Source: Erysipelothrix sp. (lineage in GTDB: Bacteria > Bacillota_I > Bacilli_A > Erysipelotrichales > Erysipelotrichaceae). Taken from it: 5,478 nt of DNA. The stretch lies in the NCBI GenBank assembly GCA_012520695.1, contig JAAYNU010000023.1:1-5478 (forward strand), read 5' to 3'. The translations under genes and the position numbers were made by a program. Below, piece by piece: positions 1 through 5,478 of this stretch; the first letter of the stretch is position 1, and every line of letters starts with the position of its first letter. The notes below the pieces were generated by a model. The model made no database searches. It worked only from the letters and a program-made list of their open reading frames with translations, and was not told the origin of the DNA.

Positions 1-170
1 CAAATCTACTCTACTCTAACTCATGAGATGTACGGTTCCCTTACTTACCCTCGTCACATTCTTACCTTCAGTGTGGGGCGTGGCTTGCGATGTTAGGAGC
101 TGAACTCATTACTGCAGTTCCTTCATTGAAACTGTATGTCTCAGAATTCAATCCGTTGAGACCTCAATAA
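1..170 (+). pseudogene. Possible decayed 3' end of a MATE-type efflux transporter
   Basis: No intact gene covers this stretch, but two plus-strand frames look like pieces of one membrane protein. The frame starting at base 1 is open to a TAG at 94-96 and reads ...EMYGSLTYPRHILTF. The frame of base 3 is open from 27 to a TAA at 168-170 and reads GAWLAMLGAELITA then LKLYVSEFNPLRPQ. By memory of the family, MATE proteins end with an S-x-x-R-Q helix, then G-x-W-x-A-x-P-x-A-E-x-x-T, then a tail ending roughly K-x-Y-x-x-x-x-x-PL. The two pieces fit that order but lie in different frames, and the stretch between them is about a dozen residues too short. That suggests a frameshift near 50-75 plus a small deletion. 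The gene would begin outside the window. The match is by eye, so confidence is low; a sequencing error or chance similarity is possible. Confidence 0.37.
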
Positions 171-185
171 AATAACATGTCCATT

Positions 186-224
186 AAAAAGCGTCTCCTT
201 TACAAAAAGAGACGCTTTCGTTTT
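186..224. terminator. Bidirectional rho-independent terminator after nagA
   Basis: A perfect inverted repeat has arms AAAGCGTCTC (188-197) and GAGACGCTTT (209-218) around an 11-nt loop. Read on the minus strand, the stem is followed by five T (190 down to 186), which suits termination of nagA, whose stop codon is at 230-232. Read on the plus strand, the stem is followed by TTTCGTTTT, a broken but usable U tract that would end whatever enters from the left edge. Confidence 0.85.
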
Positions 225-229
225 ATAAA

Positions 230-1381
230 TTATGCACTGTAGGCAAGAACTCCACGACAGATTGTTGATTTGATGTTGATTGAATCATCACAAATAACGA
301 CGTCCGCATCTTTACCAATTCCAATAACACCTTTGTTATCTAATCCAAGATGACGGGCTGCGTTGTATGAACCCATCTTAACGATGTCTCTCATCGAGCA
401 TCCTGTGAATTCTTTTAGGTTACGAAGGACAAAGTCCATCTCTGCTACACTTCCCGCAAGTGCGCCATTCGCAATTCGACATTCTTTACCTATCTTAGTA
501 ACCTCTTGACCTCCAAGATCGTATTGTCCATCTGGGAGTCCTTTGGCGCGCATCCCATCTGTAATCGCAATACAGTGATCAACACCCTTAATTGCGACTG
601 TTGCCTTAACGGTCGTTGGATTTAAGTGAATTCCATCTACGATCATTTCAGCTTTTAATGCAGGATGTAAGAATCCTGCAGTTACTGCACCCGGTGTACG
701 GTGGTGATGGGGTGTCATCGCGTTGTGAAAATGAGTGAGGTTTGAAAGTCCTTGATCAAGTTCCTTCACGATATCATCGTAATAGGCATCGGTGTGACCT
801 GCAGAAGGCACAACATTATGTTTTCTTAACATGCTTGTAAAACCAGGCTGAGCTAGTTCAGGTGCATATGTAATCAGACGAATGGATTCTTTGGAAGCTT
901 TCCAAAACGTCATGAAGTCTTTTTCGTTGGGTTCTAGGACATATAGAGGGTTTTGGGCTCCGATGTGCTTCACATTAATGAACGGTCCTTCTAAGTGAAT
1001 TCCAACAATTTCGGCTTCACCGGGTCCGTTTTCTTCTTTTGCGTAGTCAGAAATAATTTCAAGTGCTTCTGATACTGCTCCAACGGATTGTGTCATTGTG
1101 GTTGAAAGGAAACTTGTGGTTCCCTCTTTAGGAATAAATGTTGCGATAGTATGAACTGCATCACGCGTAGCATCCATATGGTCTGCGCCATTTGCGCCGT
1201 GAATGTGCTGATCAATGAAGCCAGGGACAACGTTATTCCCTTTTGCATCAATCACTTCTTCATCCGTAATATTTAAATGCAACATATCACCAACATCAAC
1301 AATCTTATCTTCTTTGATATAAACGTACCCATTTTCAATTACACGATCTTCAAGAAATACTTTTCCATTTGTAATCAACAT
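230..1381 (-). CDS. nagA: N-acetylglucosamine-6-phosphate deacetylase
   Basis: Cytoplasmic amidohydrolase that removes acetate from GlcNAc-6-P to give GlcN-6-P, the substrate of the divergent nagB product. The protein has 383 residues, close to the usual 380-390. Visible landmarks are the metal-site motif PGFIDQHIHG with H59 and H61, the HLEGPF motif with the metal ligand E131, SAGHTD with H196, LTHFHNAM with H217 and H219, DGIH with H252, and ITDGM with the catalytic aspartate D275. A small N-terminal beta domain (about 1-50) and C-terminal residues (about 350-383, GVIGIGKDADVVI) flank the TIM barrel. The start is placed at 1381, not at the in-frame ATG at 1408: GAGGAGG (1390-1396) lies 8 nt upstream of 1381, and the 1408 ATG sits at or before the expected transcription start. 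All expected catalytic residues are present and nothing suggests damage. Confidence 0.96.
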   Translation of the reverse strand: MLITNGKVFLEDRVIENGYVYIKEDKIVDVGDMLHLNITDEEVIDAKGNNVVPGFIDQHIHGANGADHMDATRDAVHTIATFIPKEGTTSFLSTTMTQSVGAVSEALEIISDYAKEENGPGEAEIVGIHLEGPFINVKHIGAQNPLYVLEPNEKDFMTFWKASKESIRLITYAPELAQPGFTSMLRKHNVVPSAGHTDAYYDDIVKELDQGLSNLTHFHNAMTPHHHRTPGAVTAGFLHPALKAEMIVDGIHLNPTTVKATVAIKGVDHCIAITDGMRAKGLPDGQYDLGGQEVTKIGKECRIANGALAGSVAEMDFVLRNLKEFTGCSMRDIVKMGSYNAARHLGLDNKGVIGIGKDADVVICDDSINIKSTICRGVLAYSA

Positions 1382-1389
1382 AAATAAAA

Positions 1390-1396
1390 CCTCCTC
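1390..1396 (-). promoter_or_regulatory. Strong ribosome binding site that fixes the nagA start
   Basis: The minus strand reads GAGGAGG here, followed by an 8-nt spacer (1382-1389) and the ATG at 1379-1381. This selects the shorter 383-residue protein over a version nine residues longer (extra MHIIEEVLF) that starts at 1408 and lacks a Shine-Dalgarno sequence. Confidence 0.85.
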
Positions 1397-1409
1397 AATA
1401 ATATGCATC

Positions 1410-1424
1410 CATTATAACATAATG
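1410..1424. promoter_or_regulatory. 15-bp perfect inverted repeat, possible nag operator
   Basis: CATTAT-AAC-ATAATG has six-base arms that pair exactly around a 3-nt centre. It covers the nagA -10 and ends three bases before the nagB -35. Its position would let one repressor affect both genes. It does not resemble the GntR-type NagR consensus I know from Bacillus, and an AT-rich -10 can form part of a palindrome by chance, so the operator role is inference. Confidence 0.35.
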
Positions 1425-1439
1425 ACCTTGCTAATAAAC
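1411..1439 (-). promoter_or_regulatory. Predicted nagA promoter (extended -10)
   Basis: On the minus strand, TGTTATAAT gives a perfect TATAAT -10 (1411-1416) with a TG extension. The -35 candidate GTTTAT (1434-1439, 17-nt spacing) is poor, as is common for extended -10 promoters. The start of transcription would fall near 1404, leaving a leader of about 23 nt that carries the ribosome binding site. The putative -35 abuts that of nagB on the other strand, so the two promoters share one compact regulatory region. Confidence 0.65.
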
Positions 1440-1456
1440 ACTTAAAAAGGTACTAT
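1428..1456 (+). promoter_or_regulatory. Predicted nagB promoter
   Basis: TTGCTA (1428-1433) and TACTAT (1451-1456) are separated by exactly 17 nt. Each hexamer matches the sigma-A consensus at 4 of 6 positions. Transcription would start near 1463, giving a leader of about 17 nt with the ribosome binding site GAGG at 1470-1473. Confidence 0.55.
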
Positions 1457-1479
1457 GTATATGAGAAAAGAGGTATATT

Positions 1480-2202
1480 ATGAAATTATACATTGTTGAA
1501 AATAACCAAGCCGGAGCAGATCTTGGCTACAAAATTATCAGAGAAGATTTTGATAAAGGCGCAATTAAAGTATTTGGCCTTGCAACAGGGAGTACACCCC
1601 TTAATTTATATAAAAACTTCGTGAACAGCGACATCGACTTCACGGATACAGTTTCAATTAACTTAGATGAATATAAAGGCATTGGTAAAGACCATGACCA
1701 AAGTTATGATTTCTTCATGCGTAAAAACTTATTCAACTCAAAACCATTCAAAGTAAACTACTTACCAGATGGACTTGCAGCGGATGCGGAAGCTGAATGC
1801 AAAAGATACGATGCAATCATTGATGAGAACCCAATTGATCTTCAAATCCTTGGACTTGGAACAAACGGACACATCGGATTCAACGAACCGGGTGCATCAT
1901 TTGATTCATTGACTCAAGTTGTTGATCTTGCTGAAGAAACAATAGAAGCAAACGCTCGTTTCTTCGCAAACAAAGAAGATGTTCCTAAAGAAGCAATCTC
2001 AATGGGAATCAAGTCAATTCTTTCCGCAAAGAAAATTGTTCTATTTGCTTATGGAAGTGCGAAAGCTGATGCTGTCTACAAAATGTTAGAAGAAGCACCA
2101 TCTACAAACCTCCCTGCTTCTGCTCTTCAAAATCATCCTGATGTAACTATCATCGTTGATACTGAAGCAGCAAGCAAACTTGACGCTAAGAAATACCAAT
2201 AA
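1480..2202 (+). CDS. nagB: Glucosamine-6-phosphate deaminase
   Basis: Cytoplasmic aldose-ketose isomerase and deaminase that turns GlcN-6-P into fructose-6-P and ammonia, the step after NagA. The 240-residue protein shows the phosphate-binding loop GLATGSTP (33-40), NLDEY (61-65) with the catalytic aspartate D63, and the signature [15 protein letters not shown] (124-138) with active-site H131 and E136. Residue 129 is Asn where the E. coli enzyme has Asp; from memory this is normal in Gram-positive NagB. The length matches the short Gram-positive form (about 235-245 aa) rather than the 266-residue allosteric E. coli enzyme, so control by GlcNAc-6-P is not expected. The start is supported by AGAGG (1469-1473), 6 nt upstream. 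It diverges from nagA instead of following it in an operon, and ends at a terminator 8 nt past the stop. Confidence 0.97.
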   Translation: MKLYIVENNQAGADLGYKIIREDFDKGAIKVFGLATGSTPLNLYKNFVNSDIDFTDTVSINLDEYKGIGKDHDQSYDFFMRKNLFNSKPFKVNYLPDGLAADAEAECKRYDAIIDENPIDLQILGLGTNGHIGFNEPGASFDSLTQVVDLAEETIEANARFFANKEDVPKEAISMGIKSILSAKKIVLFAYGSAKADAVYKMLEEAPSTNLPASALQNHPDVTIIVDTEAASKLDAKKYQ

Positions 2203-2209
2203 GACAAAG

Positions 2210-2238
2210 AAAAAGTTCGATTAAATTCGAACTTTTTT
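2210..2238. terminator. Shared terminator between convergent nagB and phosphatase gene
   Basis: AAAAAGTTCGA (2210-2220) pairs with TCGAACTTTTT (2227-2237) around a 6-nt loop. The plus strand continues with T, giving TTTTTT at 2233-2238 for nagB. The minus strand ends in TTTTTCTTT for the phosphatase gene. The right arm lies inside the phosphatase coding region and encodes its last residues, KKVR. Confidence 0.85.
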
Positions 2239-2643
2239 ATCCCACTCTTGAACTGCCGCACTCAGCAGTTTTTTTGTTTCATCAAAATCCCCTGTGTAGT
2301 ATGGATCTGGAACATTACGATCAATACACATGTGAATCTTATGTTCAGTGTTCTTAGGAGCAACTTTGTTAAGGTCAATGAAGTTTTGGTCATCCATCGC
2401 AATGATGAAGTCGAAGTCATAGAAATCGGATTCCGTTATTTGTCTCGCGAGCATCCCCTCAGTAGTAATACCCAATTCACTCAAAACTTCTTGAGTTCCT
2501 GGATGAGGTGCATTACCAATTTGAAGTGTGCTTGTTGCTGCTGAGTCCACTAGGTAATCTCCCTTAGAAAGTGCCTTCAACATTCCCTCTGCCATGGGTG
2601 ATCGACAAATATTTCCTAAACAAACAAATAATACTTTTTTCAT
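2221..2643 (-). CDS. Low-molecular-weight protein-tyrosine phosphatase
   Basis: Predicted cytoplasmic phosphatase of the LMW-PTP family. It has 140 residues, slightly short of the usual 145-160. The P-loop CLGNICRS (8-15) carries the nucleophile C8 and the phosphate-binding R14 in the C-x5-R pattern at the N terminus. The general-acid motif DPYY (113-116, D113) is present, and DSAATS (33-38) plus HPGTQEVLSELGI (47-59) match the family core. The small Wzb/ArsC-like fold acts on phosphotyrosine or phosphoarginine in different Bacillota; the substrate cannot be told from sequence, and no tyrosine kinase or capsule gene is nearby. The start at 2643 has AGGAGG in 2651-2658, about 8 nt upstream. 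The gene lies 50 nt downstream of the YjdM-family gene, with a hairpin terminator between them, so its expression depends on read-through or on an unidentified promoter. Confidence 0.93.
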   Translation of the reverse strand: MKKVLFVCLGNICRSPMAEGMLKALSKGDYLVDSAATSTLQIGNAPHPGTQEVLSELGITTEGMLARQITESDFYDFDFIIAMDDQNFIDLNKVAPKNTEHKIHMCIDRNVPDPYYTGDFDETKKLLSAAVQEWDKKVRI

Positions 2644-2662
2644 AAATTAATCCTCCTCATTT

Positions 2663-2686
2663 AAAAAGCTCCCGTAAGTGGGAGCC
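2663..2686 (-). terminator. Rho-independent terminator or attenuator after the yjdM-like gene
   Basis: The minus strand reads GCTCCC-ACTTAC-GGGAGC followed by TTTTT (stem arms 2680-2685 and 2668-2673, T tract 2667-2663). The stem is short but GC-rich with a tight loop. It begins 8 nt past the yjdM-like stop codon, and its T tract ends just before the phosphatase ribosome binding site. It has no T tract on the plus strand, so it acts only on leftward transcription. Confidence 0.8.
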
Positions 2687-2693
2687 AGTGTCA

Positions 2694-3023
2694 TTATGCT
2701 TTCTTTACAAATTCTGATTTAAGACTCATTGCTCCCATGCCATCAATACGACAATCGATGTTATGGTCTGAATCAACGAGTTTAATGTTTCGAACCTTCG
2801 TTCCCTGTTTAACAGGAGTTGAAGAACCCTTAACTTTTAAGTCCTTAATTACTATGATGTCATCACCATCTTGTAGTTCAGTACCATGTGCATCAATAAC
2901 CTTAAACGCTGACTCATCAACTGTTAGGTCATTCCATTCATACGCACATTCTGGACAAATATAGAGGTTTCCATCTTCATAGGTGTAAACTGATTCACAC
3001 TTTGGACATGCTGGTAGGCTCAT
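2694..3023 (-). CDS. yjdM: YjdM/PhnA-family zinc-ribbon protein
   Basis: Small cytoplasmic protein of 109 residues, the full length of the family. The N terminus has a zinc ribbon with two cysteine pairs, CPKC (6-9) and CPEC (23-26). It is followed by the conserved block YEWNDL (28-33) and the PhnA domain (about 38-109), including [15 protein letters not shown] and [11 protein letters not shown], and ending near [12 protein letters not shown]. Members are often labelled alkylphosphonate uptake protein PhnA because of the E. coli gene's position, but the family is not phosphonoacetate hydrolase and its molecular role is not established. No phosphonate genes occur here. The start at 3023 has AGGAGG (3030-3035) 6 nt upstream. 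The gene sits 46 nt after the DUF885 lipoprotein gene on the same strand, with no terminator seen between them. Confidence 0.93.
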   Translation of the reverse strand: MSLPACPKCESVYTYEDGNLYICPECAYEWNDLTVDESAFKVIDAHGTELQDGDDIIVIKDLKVKGSSTPVKQGTKVRNIKLVDSDHNIDCRIDGMGAMSLKSEFVKKA

Positions 3024-3050
3024 CTCATCCCTCCTTTTCTTCTACTAACA

Positions 3051-3080
3051 AGTATACCTTATTTTGGTCTTACTCGCCAA
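3051..3080 (-). promoter_or_regulatory. Possible promoter for the yjdM-like gene
   Basis: On the minus strand, TATACT (3051-3056, 5 of 6 matches) lies 18 nt downstream of TTGGCG (3075-3080, 4 of 6). The -35 falls in the last codons of the lipoprotein gene. Transcription would start near 3044 and include the ribosome binding site. This could supplement read-through from the upstream gene. Confidence 0.45.
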
Positions 3081-4785
3081 TGTAGGCGTCAATCTGCTTT
3101 TGAATCAAATCAAATCCAACCGAACCACTCTTTAGGAATACTTCATGGAATTCTTTTTCTGAATAATCTGACCCTTTAGCCTTCTTAACTTGATCCTTCA
3201 TATCATTGATATACAAGGTAGATAAGAAGTATGTTGGATAGACCGCTGGGTTATGGGCAAAATATACATACATTTCTTCAACGTCTGTATCTTCCGTAAT
3301 CCCAAAGTTCTGTTCGAAGTATTCGTAGAATTCTTCATAGGACCAACCATCATAGTTAATTCCTAAATCCATATCAATGTACATGATTTGTAGGAATGAA
3401 TTATATGCTCGCGCAAAGTCAACTAAGTCCTCATCTTCTTCAACGTATGAATATGCGATAGACTCAATATAATTAGCCCATCCTTCTGCGTTGGATGATT
3501 GTGTATACAACATTCTAATCGGATGCATATCAAGCCCTAGGAAATAATTAAACTGATACATATGACCAGGAAGTCCTTCGTGTGCCATTGTTTCAAAGAG
3601 GCTGTTTGAATAATCCTCGTTGATATAGATGGTTTGAAGATAATCACTAGTATAGTCTGTATACGGTGTAAAGTAAAACGCAGGACTGGATGCCTCTTTC
3701 ATGGAAGGATGAACGTTTAAGATTTCATAGTTCAACTCACCAATTGCAGGGAAATCATCTTTAATTGCACTATCGAGAAATTCAAGTGCTTCATAGCCAT
3801 CCTTGAATGATCCAAAATCACTGTCACGGTAACGGTTGAAGTATGGTTCTAAATCCCCACCCGTAACACGAACTAATTCTGTAATGGCTTCGACTCGTTT
3901 CTTCTCTACGAATTTACGAATGCTTGCGACAGAACGAGAAGAACCTGTCGATGATTGAATTAGGTACTCATAGTACGCTTTACCATCGGGCTTGTTCACA
4001 ATACCTGTACTTGGTTCAGCTGTTATTGTAGACAACTTCTCTTCAATCAGTGCATAAGCACCACTCACATTAACGTTCATTAATTCTTTTTGTTTCTCAA
4101 TATATTCAGTTTCTTTATCTAGATTCAGTGCTTTAATTTTAGTTGCGAAATCCTCAATTAAGAAATAATCAGGATCACTCATCGCAAGAGCACTGTCCTT
4201 CGCTTGCTGAATCATTTCATCAAGTTCTCCTTGACCAAATCCGTGACCACTTGCTTGTCTTTCAATTTCTAAATCAAGATATGCACTATACGATGCTTCA
4301 AGTGTTTCAAGGAAGTTTAAGTATCCAATGACATCTCTCTCATTATGGAAATCATAGGTTTCTAAATATGCTGGAACGTTCCCTGAGAATGCTCTTGAGT
4401 ATCCAAGTACATTCGTTCCGATTTGATAATCATAGTAATCCTTCGCTCCCAAAGATAACTCGAAGTCCGCAATTAATGCATCGCGATCAAGAATTTCTTG
4501 TTCCGTTAGATTCTTATCCTTATAGGATTTTAACTCTTTGATTATTTCCTCAACATCACTGAAGGATTCTTCATATTCTTCACGTGTCACAAAGCCCAAA
4601 TCATACGGCTCGGGTTCAATACCAAAATCCTCTGGATTAATGAATGAGAAATTAATCCCAATATCAGTAGCATCATAACTCTCTACTAGTAATTGATCCA
4701 AATAATCCTGAAATGATTCCTTCGGTTCCCCACATCCCGTTAGAACTAATGAAAGTATTAAAATAACTGCACATAGTTTCTTCAT
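3070..4785 (-). CDS. DUF885-family lipoprotein, predicted zinc metallopeptidase
   Basis: Secreted, membrane-anchored protein of 571 residues. The N terminus is a lipoprotein signal: a KK pair, a hydrophobic stretch (4-15) and the lipobox LTGC with the lipidated cysteine at C18. The rest matches the layout of the DUF885 family (PF05960): a long, acidic, mostly helical region (about 20-380), the signature HEGLPGHMYQ (402-411) with H402, E403 and H408, then AEGWANYIE (433-441) with E434 and E441 as likely metal ligand and helper residues. The C-terminal part has NPAVYPTYFLSTLYINDMK (512-530) and FHEVFLKSGSVGFDLIQKQI (546-565), as in other members. The family is related to the gluzincin peptidases, so peptide hydrolysis outside the membrane is likely, but the substrate is unknown. 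The start at 4785 has AAAGGTGG (4792-4799) 6 nt upstream. It may be co-transcribed with the yjdM-like gene. Confidence 0.9.
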   Translation of the reverse strand: MKKLCAVILILSLVLTGCGEPKESFQDYLDQLLVESYDATDIGINFSFINPEDFGIEPEPYDLGFVTREEYEESFSDVEEIIKELKSYKDKNLTEQEILDRDALIADFELSLGAKDYYDYQIGTNVLGYSRAFSGNVPAYLETYDFHNERDVIGYLNFLETLEASYSAYLDLEIERQASGHGFGQGELDEMIQQAKDSALAMSDPDYFLIEDFATKIKALNLDKETEYIEKQKELMNVNVSGAYALIEEKLSTITAEPSTGIVNKPDGKAYYEYLIQSSTGSSRSVASIRKFVEKKRVEAITELVRVTGGDLEPYFNRYRDSDFGSFKDGYEALEFLDSAIKDDFPAIGELNYEILNVHPSMKEASSPAFYFTPYTDYTSDYLQTIYINEDYSNSLFETMAHEGLPGHMYQFNYFLGLDMHPIRMLYTQSSNAEGWANYIESIAYSYVEEDEDLVDFARAYNSFLQIMYIDMDLGINYDGWSYEEFYEYFEQNFGITEDTDVEEMYVYFAHNPAVYPTYFLSTLYINDMKDQVKKAKGSDYSEKEFHEVFLKSGSVGFDLIQKQIDAYIGE

Positions 4786-4807
4786 AATTTACCACCTTTA
4801 TCATATA

Positions 4808-4837
4808 ACTATACCATGAGACCCATAAAACTTCTAA
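4808..4837 (-). promoter_or_regulatory. Possible promoter of the DUF885 lipoprotein gene
   Basis: The minus strand has TATAGT (4808-4813, 5 of 6 matches to the -10), with the weak -35 candidate TTAGAA (4832-4837) at 18-nt spacing. The leader would be short and contains the AAAGGTGG ribosome binding site. The -35 is unconvincing, so the assignment rests mainly on the -10 and on position. Confidence 0.4.
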
Positions 4838-4853
4838 TCGAAATATCGCTTAG

Positions 4854-4886
4854 TTTTCACATAGAAAAGTCCCCTTATGATAGAAT
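4854..4886 (+). promoter_or_regulatory. Predicted promoter of the VanZ-like gene
   Basis: Two registers are possible: TTTTCA (4854-4859) with TATGAT (4876-4881) at 16 nt, or TTCACA (4856-4861) with TAGAAT (4881-4886) at 19 nt. In both cases the upstream ATG at 4877 lies in or beside the -10, and transcription would start near 4888-4893. That supports translation from 4913. Confidence 0.5.
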
Positions 4887-4912
4887 ATACGAAGAAAAGA
4901 AGAGGTATCACA

Positions 4913-5431
4913 ATGTTCCAAAGACACACCGGAAATGGATGGCTTGCTACAGGCATCATTTTCTACGCAATCATTTATGGACTGACTATTAGAAAGCAAG
5001 AAAACAAACTTAAGTACTCACTTCTTTTTTGGTACATTGCGGCATTGATCGACTTAACGCTCTTCCCAATTCCCTACAACGCAATCGCGTTTGATCACAT
5101 TCAAACAGCACACTCCTTCAGACTCTCACTTTCTCTATTTGAGAATACATCCAAACTACAAAACCTACTGAATACAGTGATGTTTATTCCCCTAGGAGTC
5201 CTATTGTCAGTCAATTTCACCAAACTCAAACCATGGCATATAATCACACTCATCGGCCTCACAACGATCGCTATAGAGCTTATACAGTTGATTACGTCAT
5301 ACTTATCACTGAATACAAGAATATTCGACGTAGATGATCTCTTATTCAACTTCCTGGGTGGTTTCATAACCTATGTAATTTATTTAGCGGTGAAAAAGAA
5401 TTGTAAAAAAAAGCTTAAATTACACGACTAA
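4913..5431 (+). CDS. VanZ-like family membrane protein
   Basis: Integral membrane protein of 172 residues with about five hydrophobic segments, near 9-26, 35-52, 84-101, 108-128 and 141-161, and a basic tail, KKNCKKKLKLHD. VanZ-family landmarks are NTVMFIPLGVLL (87-98), IELIQL (121-126) and RIFDVDDLLFNFLGG (136-150), with the conserved charged residues E122, D139, D141 and D142 in or next to membrane helices. VanZ itself gives low-level teicoplanin resistance, but most chromosomal members are uncharacterised. No van genes are present here, so a resistance role should not be assumed. The start is set at 4913 because AGAGG (4901-4905) lies 7 nt upstream; an in-frame ATG at 4877 would add 12 residues but has no Shine-Dalgarno sequence and overlaps the promoter. 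The gene diverges from the lipoprotein gene across 127 bp. No terminator is visible before the window ends. Confidence 0.87.
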   Translation: MFQRHTGNGWLATGIIFYAIIYGLTIRKQENKLKYSLLFWYIAALIDLTLFPIPYNAIAFDHIQTAHSFRLSLSLFENTSKLQNLLNTVMFIPLGVLLSVNFTKLKPWHIITLIGLTTIAIELIQLITSYLSLNTRIFDVDDLLFNFLGGFITYVIYLAVKKNCKKKLKLHD

Positions 5432-5478
5432 AGTCCCGCGAATTCCAACTAATGTAACACAAAAATTTAACAGCAACC

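Noticed and set aside
2248..2544. Plus-strand open frame of 98 codons opposite the phosphatase gene
   Set aside because: It lies wholly antisense to a gene with intact catalytic motifs, has no good ribosome binding site and its Cys/Ile/Val-rich translation resembles no family.
2737..2964. Plus-strand open frame of 75 codons opposite the yjdM-like gene
   Set aside because: Antisense shadow of a well-conserved zinc-ribbon gene, with a serine-rich low-content translation and no promoter or ribosome binding site.
2694..3023. Phosphonate metabolism role suggested by the PhnA name
   Set aside because: The name is historical; the zinc-ribbon/YjdM family is distinct from phosphonoacetate hydrolase and no phn genes are in the window.
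4143..4331. Plus-strand open frame of 62 codons inside the lipoprotein gene
   Set aside because: Antisense shadow; the opposite strand is a continuous 571-residue protein with family motifs.
5101..5367. Minus-strand open frame of 88 codons opposite the VanZ-like gene
   Set aside because: The plus strand encodes the VanZ motifs through this stretch; the minus translation has no recognisable domain and no Shine-Dalgarno sequence.
4913..5431. Glycopeptide resistance determinant
   Set aside because: The gene is only VanZ-like, with no vanHAX or two-component genes alongside; such orphans are widespread on chromosomes of susceptible bacteria.
1..5478. CRISPR array, tRNA or rRNA gene, insertion sequence, or a phage or defence island
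   Set aside because: I saw no spaced direct repeats, no cloverleaf or rRNA signature, no transposase and no paired terminal repeats; the genes are ordinary metabolic, cell-surface and regulatory ones.

Overview
The window comes from a low-GC Gram-positive (Bacillota) chromosome. The evidence is AT-rich DNA, strong AGGAGG-type ribosome binding sites, short Gram-positive versions of NagB, a lipobox lipoprotein and a VanZ-like membrane protein. The gene set would fit an Erysipelothrix-like or other Erysipelotrichia host, but that is only an impression; the sequence here does not fix the genus.

Layout. Positions 1-170 hold what looks like the decayed 3' end of a plus-strand membrane transporter gene, probably MATE-type, closed by a bidirectional terminator (186-224). 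The amino-sugar locus follows: nagA (minus, 230-1381) and nagB (plus, 1480-2202) diverge from a 98-bp intergenic region. Their promoters stand back to back, and a 15-bp perfect inverted repeat covers the nagA -10. NagA deacetylates GlcNAc-6-P and NagB converts the resulting GlcN-6-P to fructose-6-P plus ammonia, so together they send amino sugars from cell wall or host glycans into glycolysis. nagB converges on a minus-strand group through a shared terminator embedded in the last codons of the first gene it meets.

The minus-strand group, in transcription order, is a DUF885 lipoprotein and predicted metallopeptidase (3070-4785), a YjdM/PhnA-family zinc-ribbon protein (2694-3023) and a low-molecular-weight protein-tyrosine phosphatase (2221-2643). 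A clear rho-independent hairpin separates the last two. No pathway links these three. Diverging from the lipoprotein gene is a small VanZ-like membrane protein (plus, 4913-5431). The last 47 bases hold no recognisable feature.

Most of the window is ordinary housekeeping sequence, and I found no convincing undescribed multi-gene system. The points most worth a second look are the transporter remnant, the palindrome between nagA and nagB, the two terminators with unusual placement, two start-site corrections and the uncharacterised DUF885 lipoprotein.
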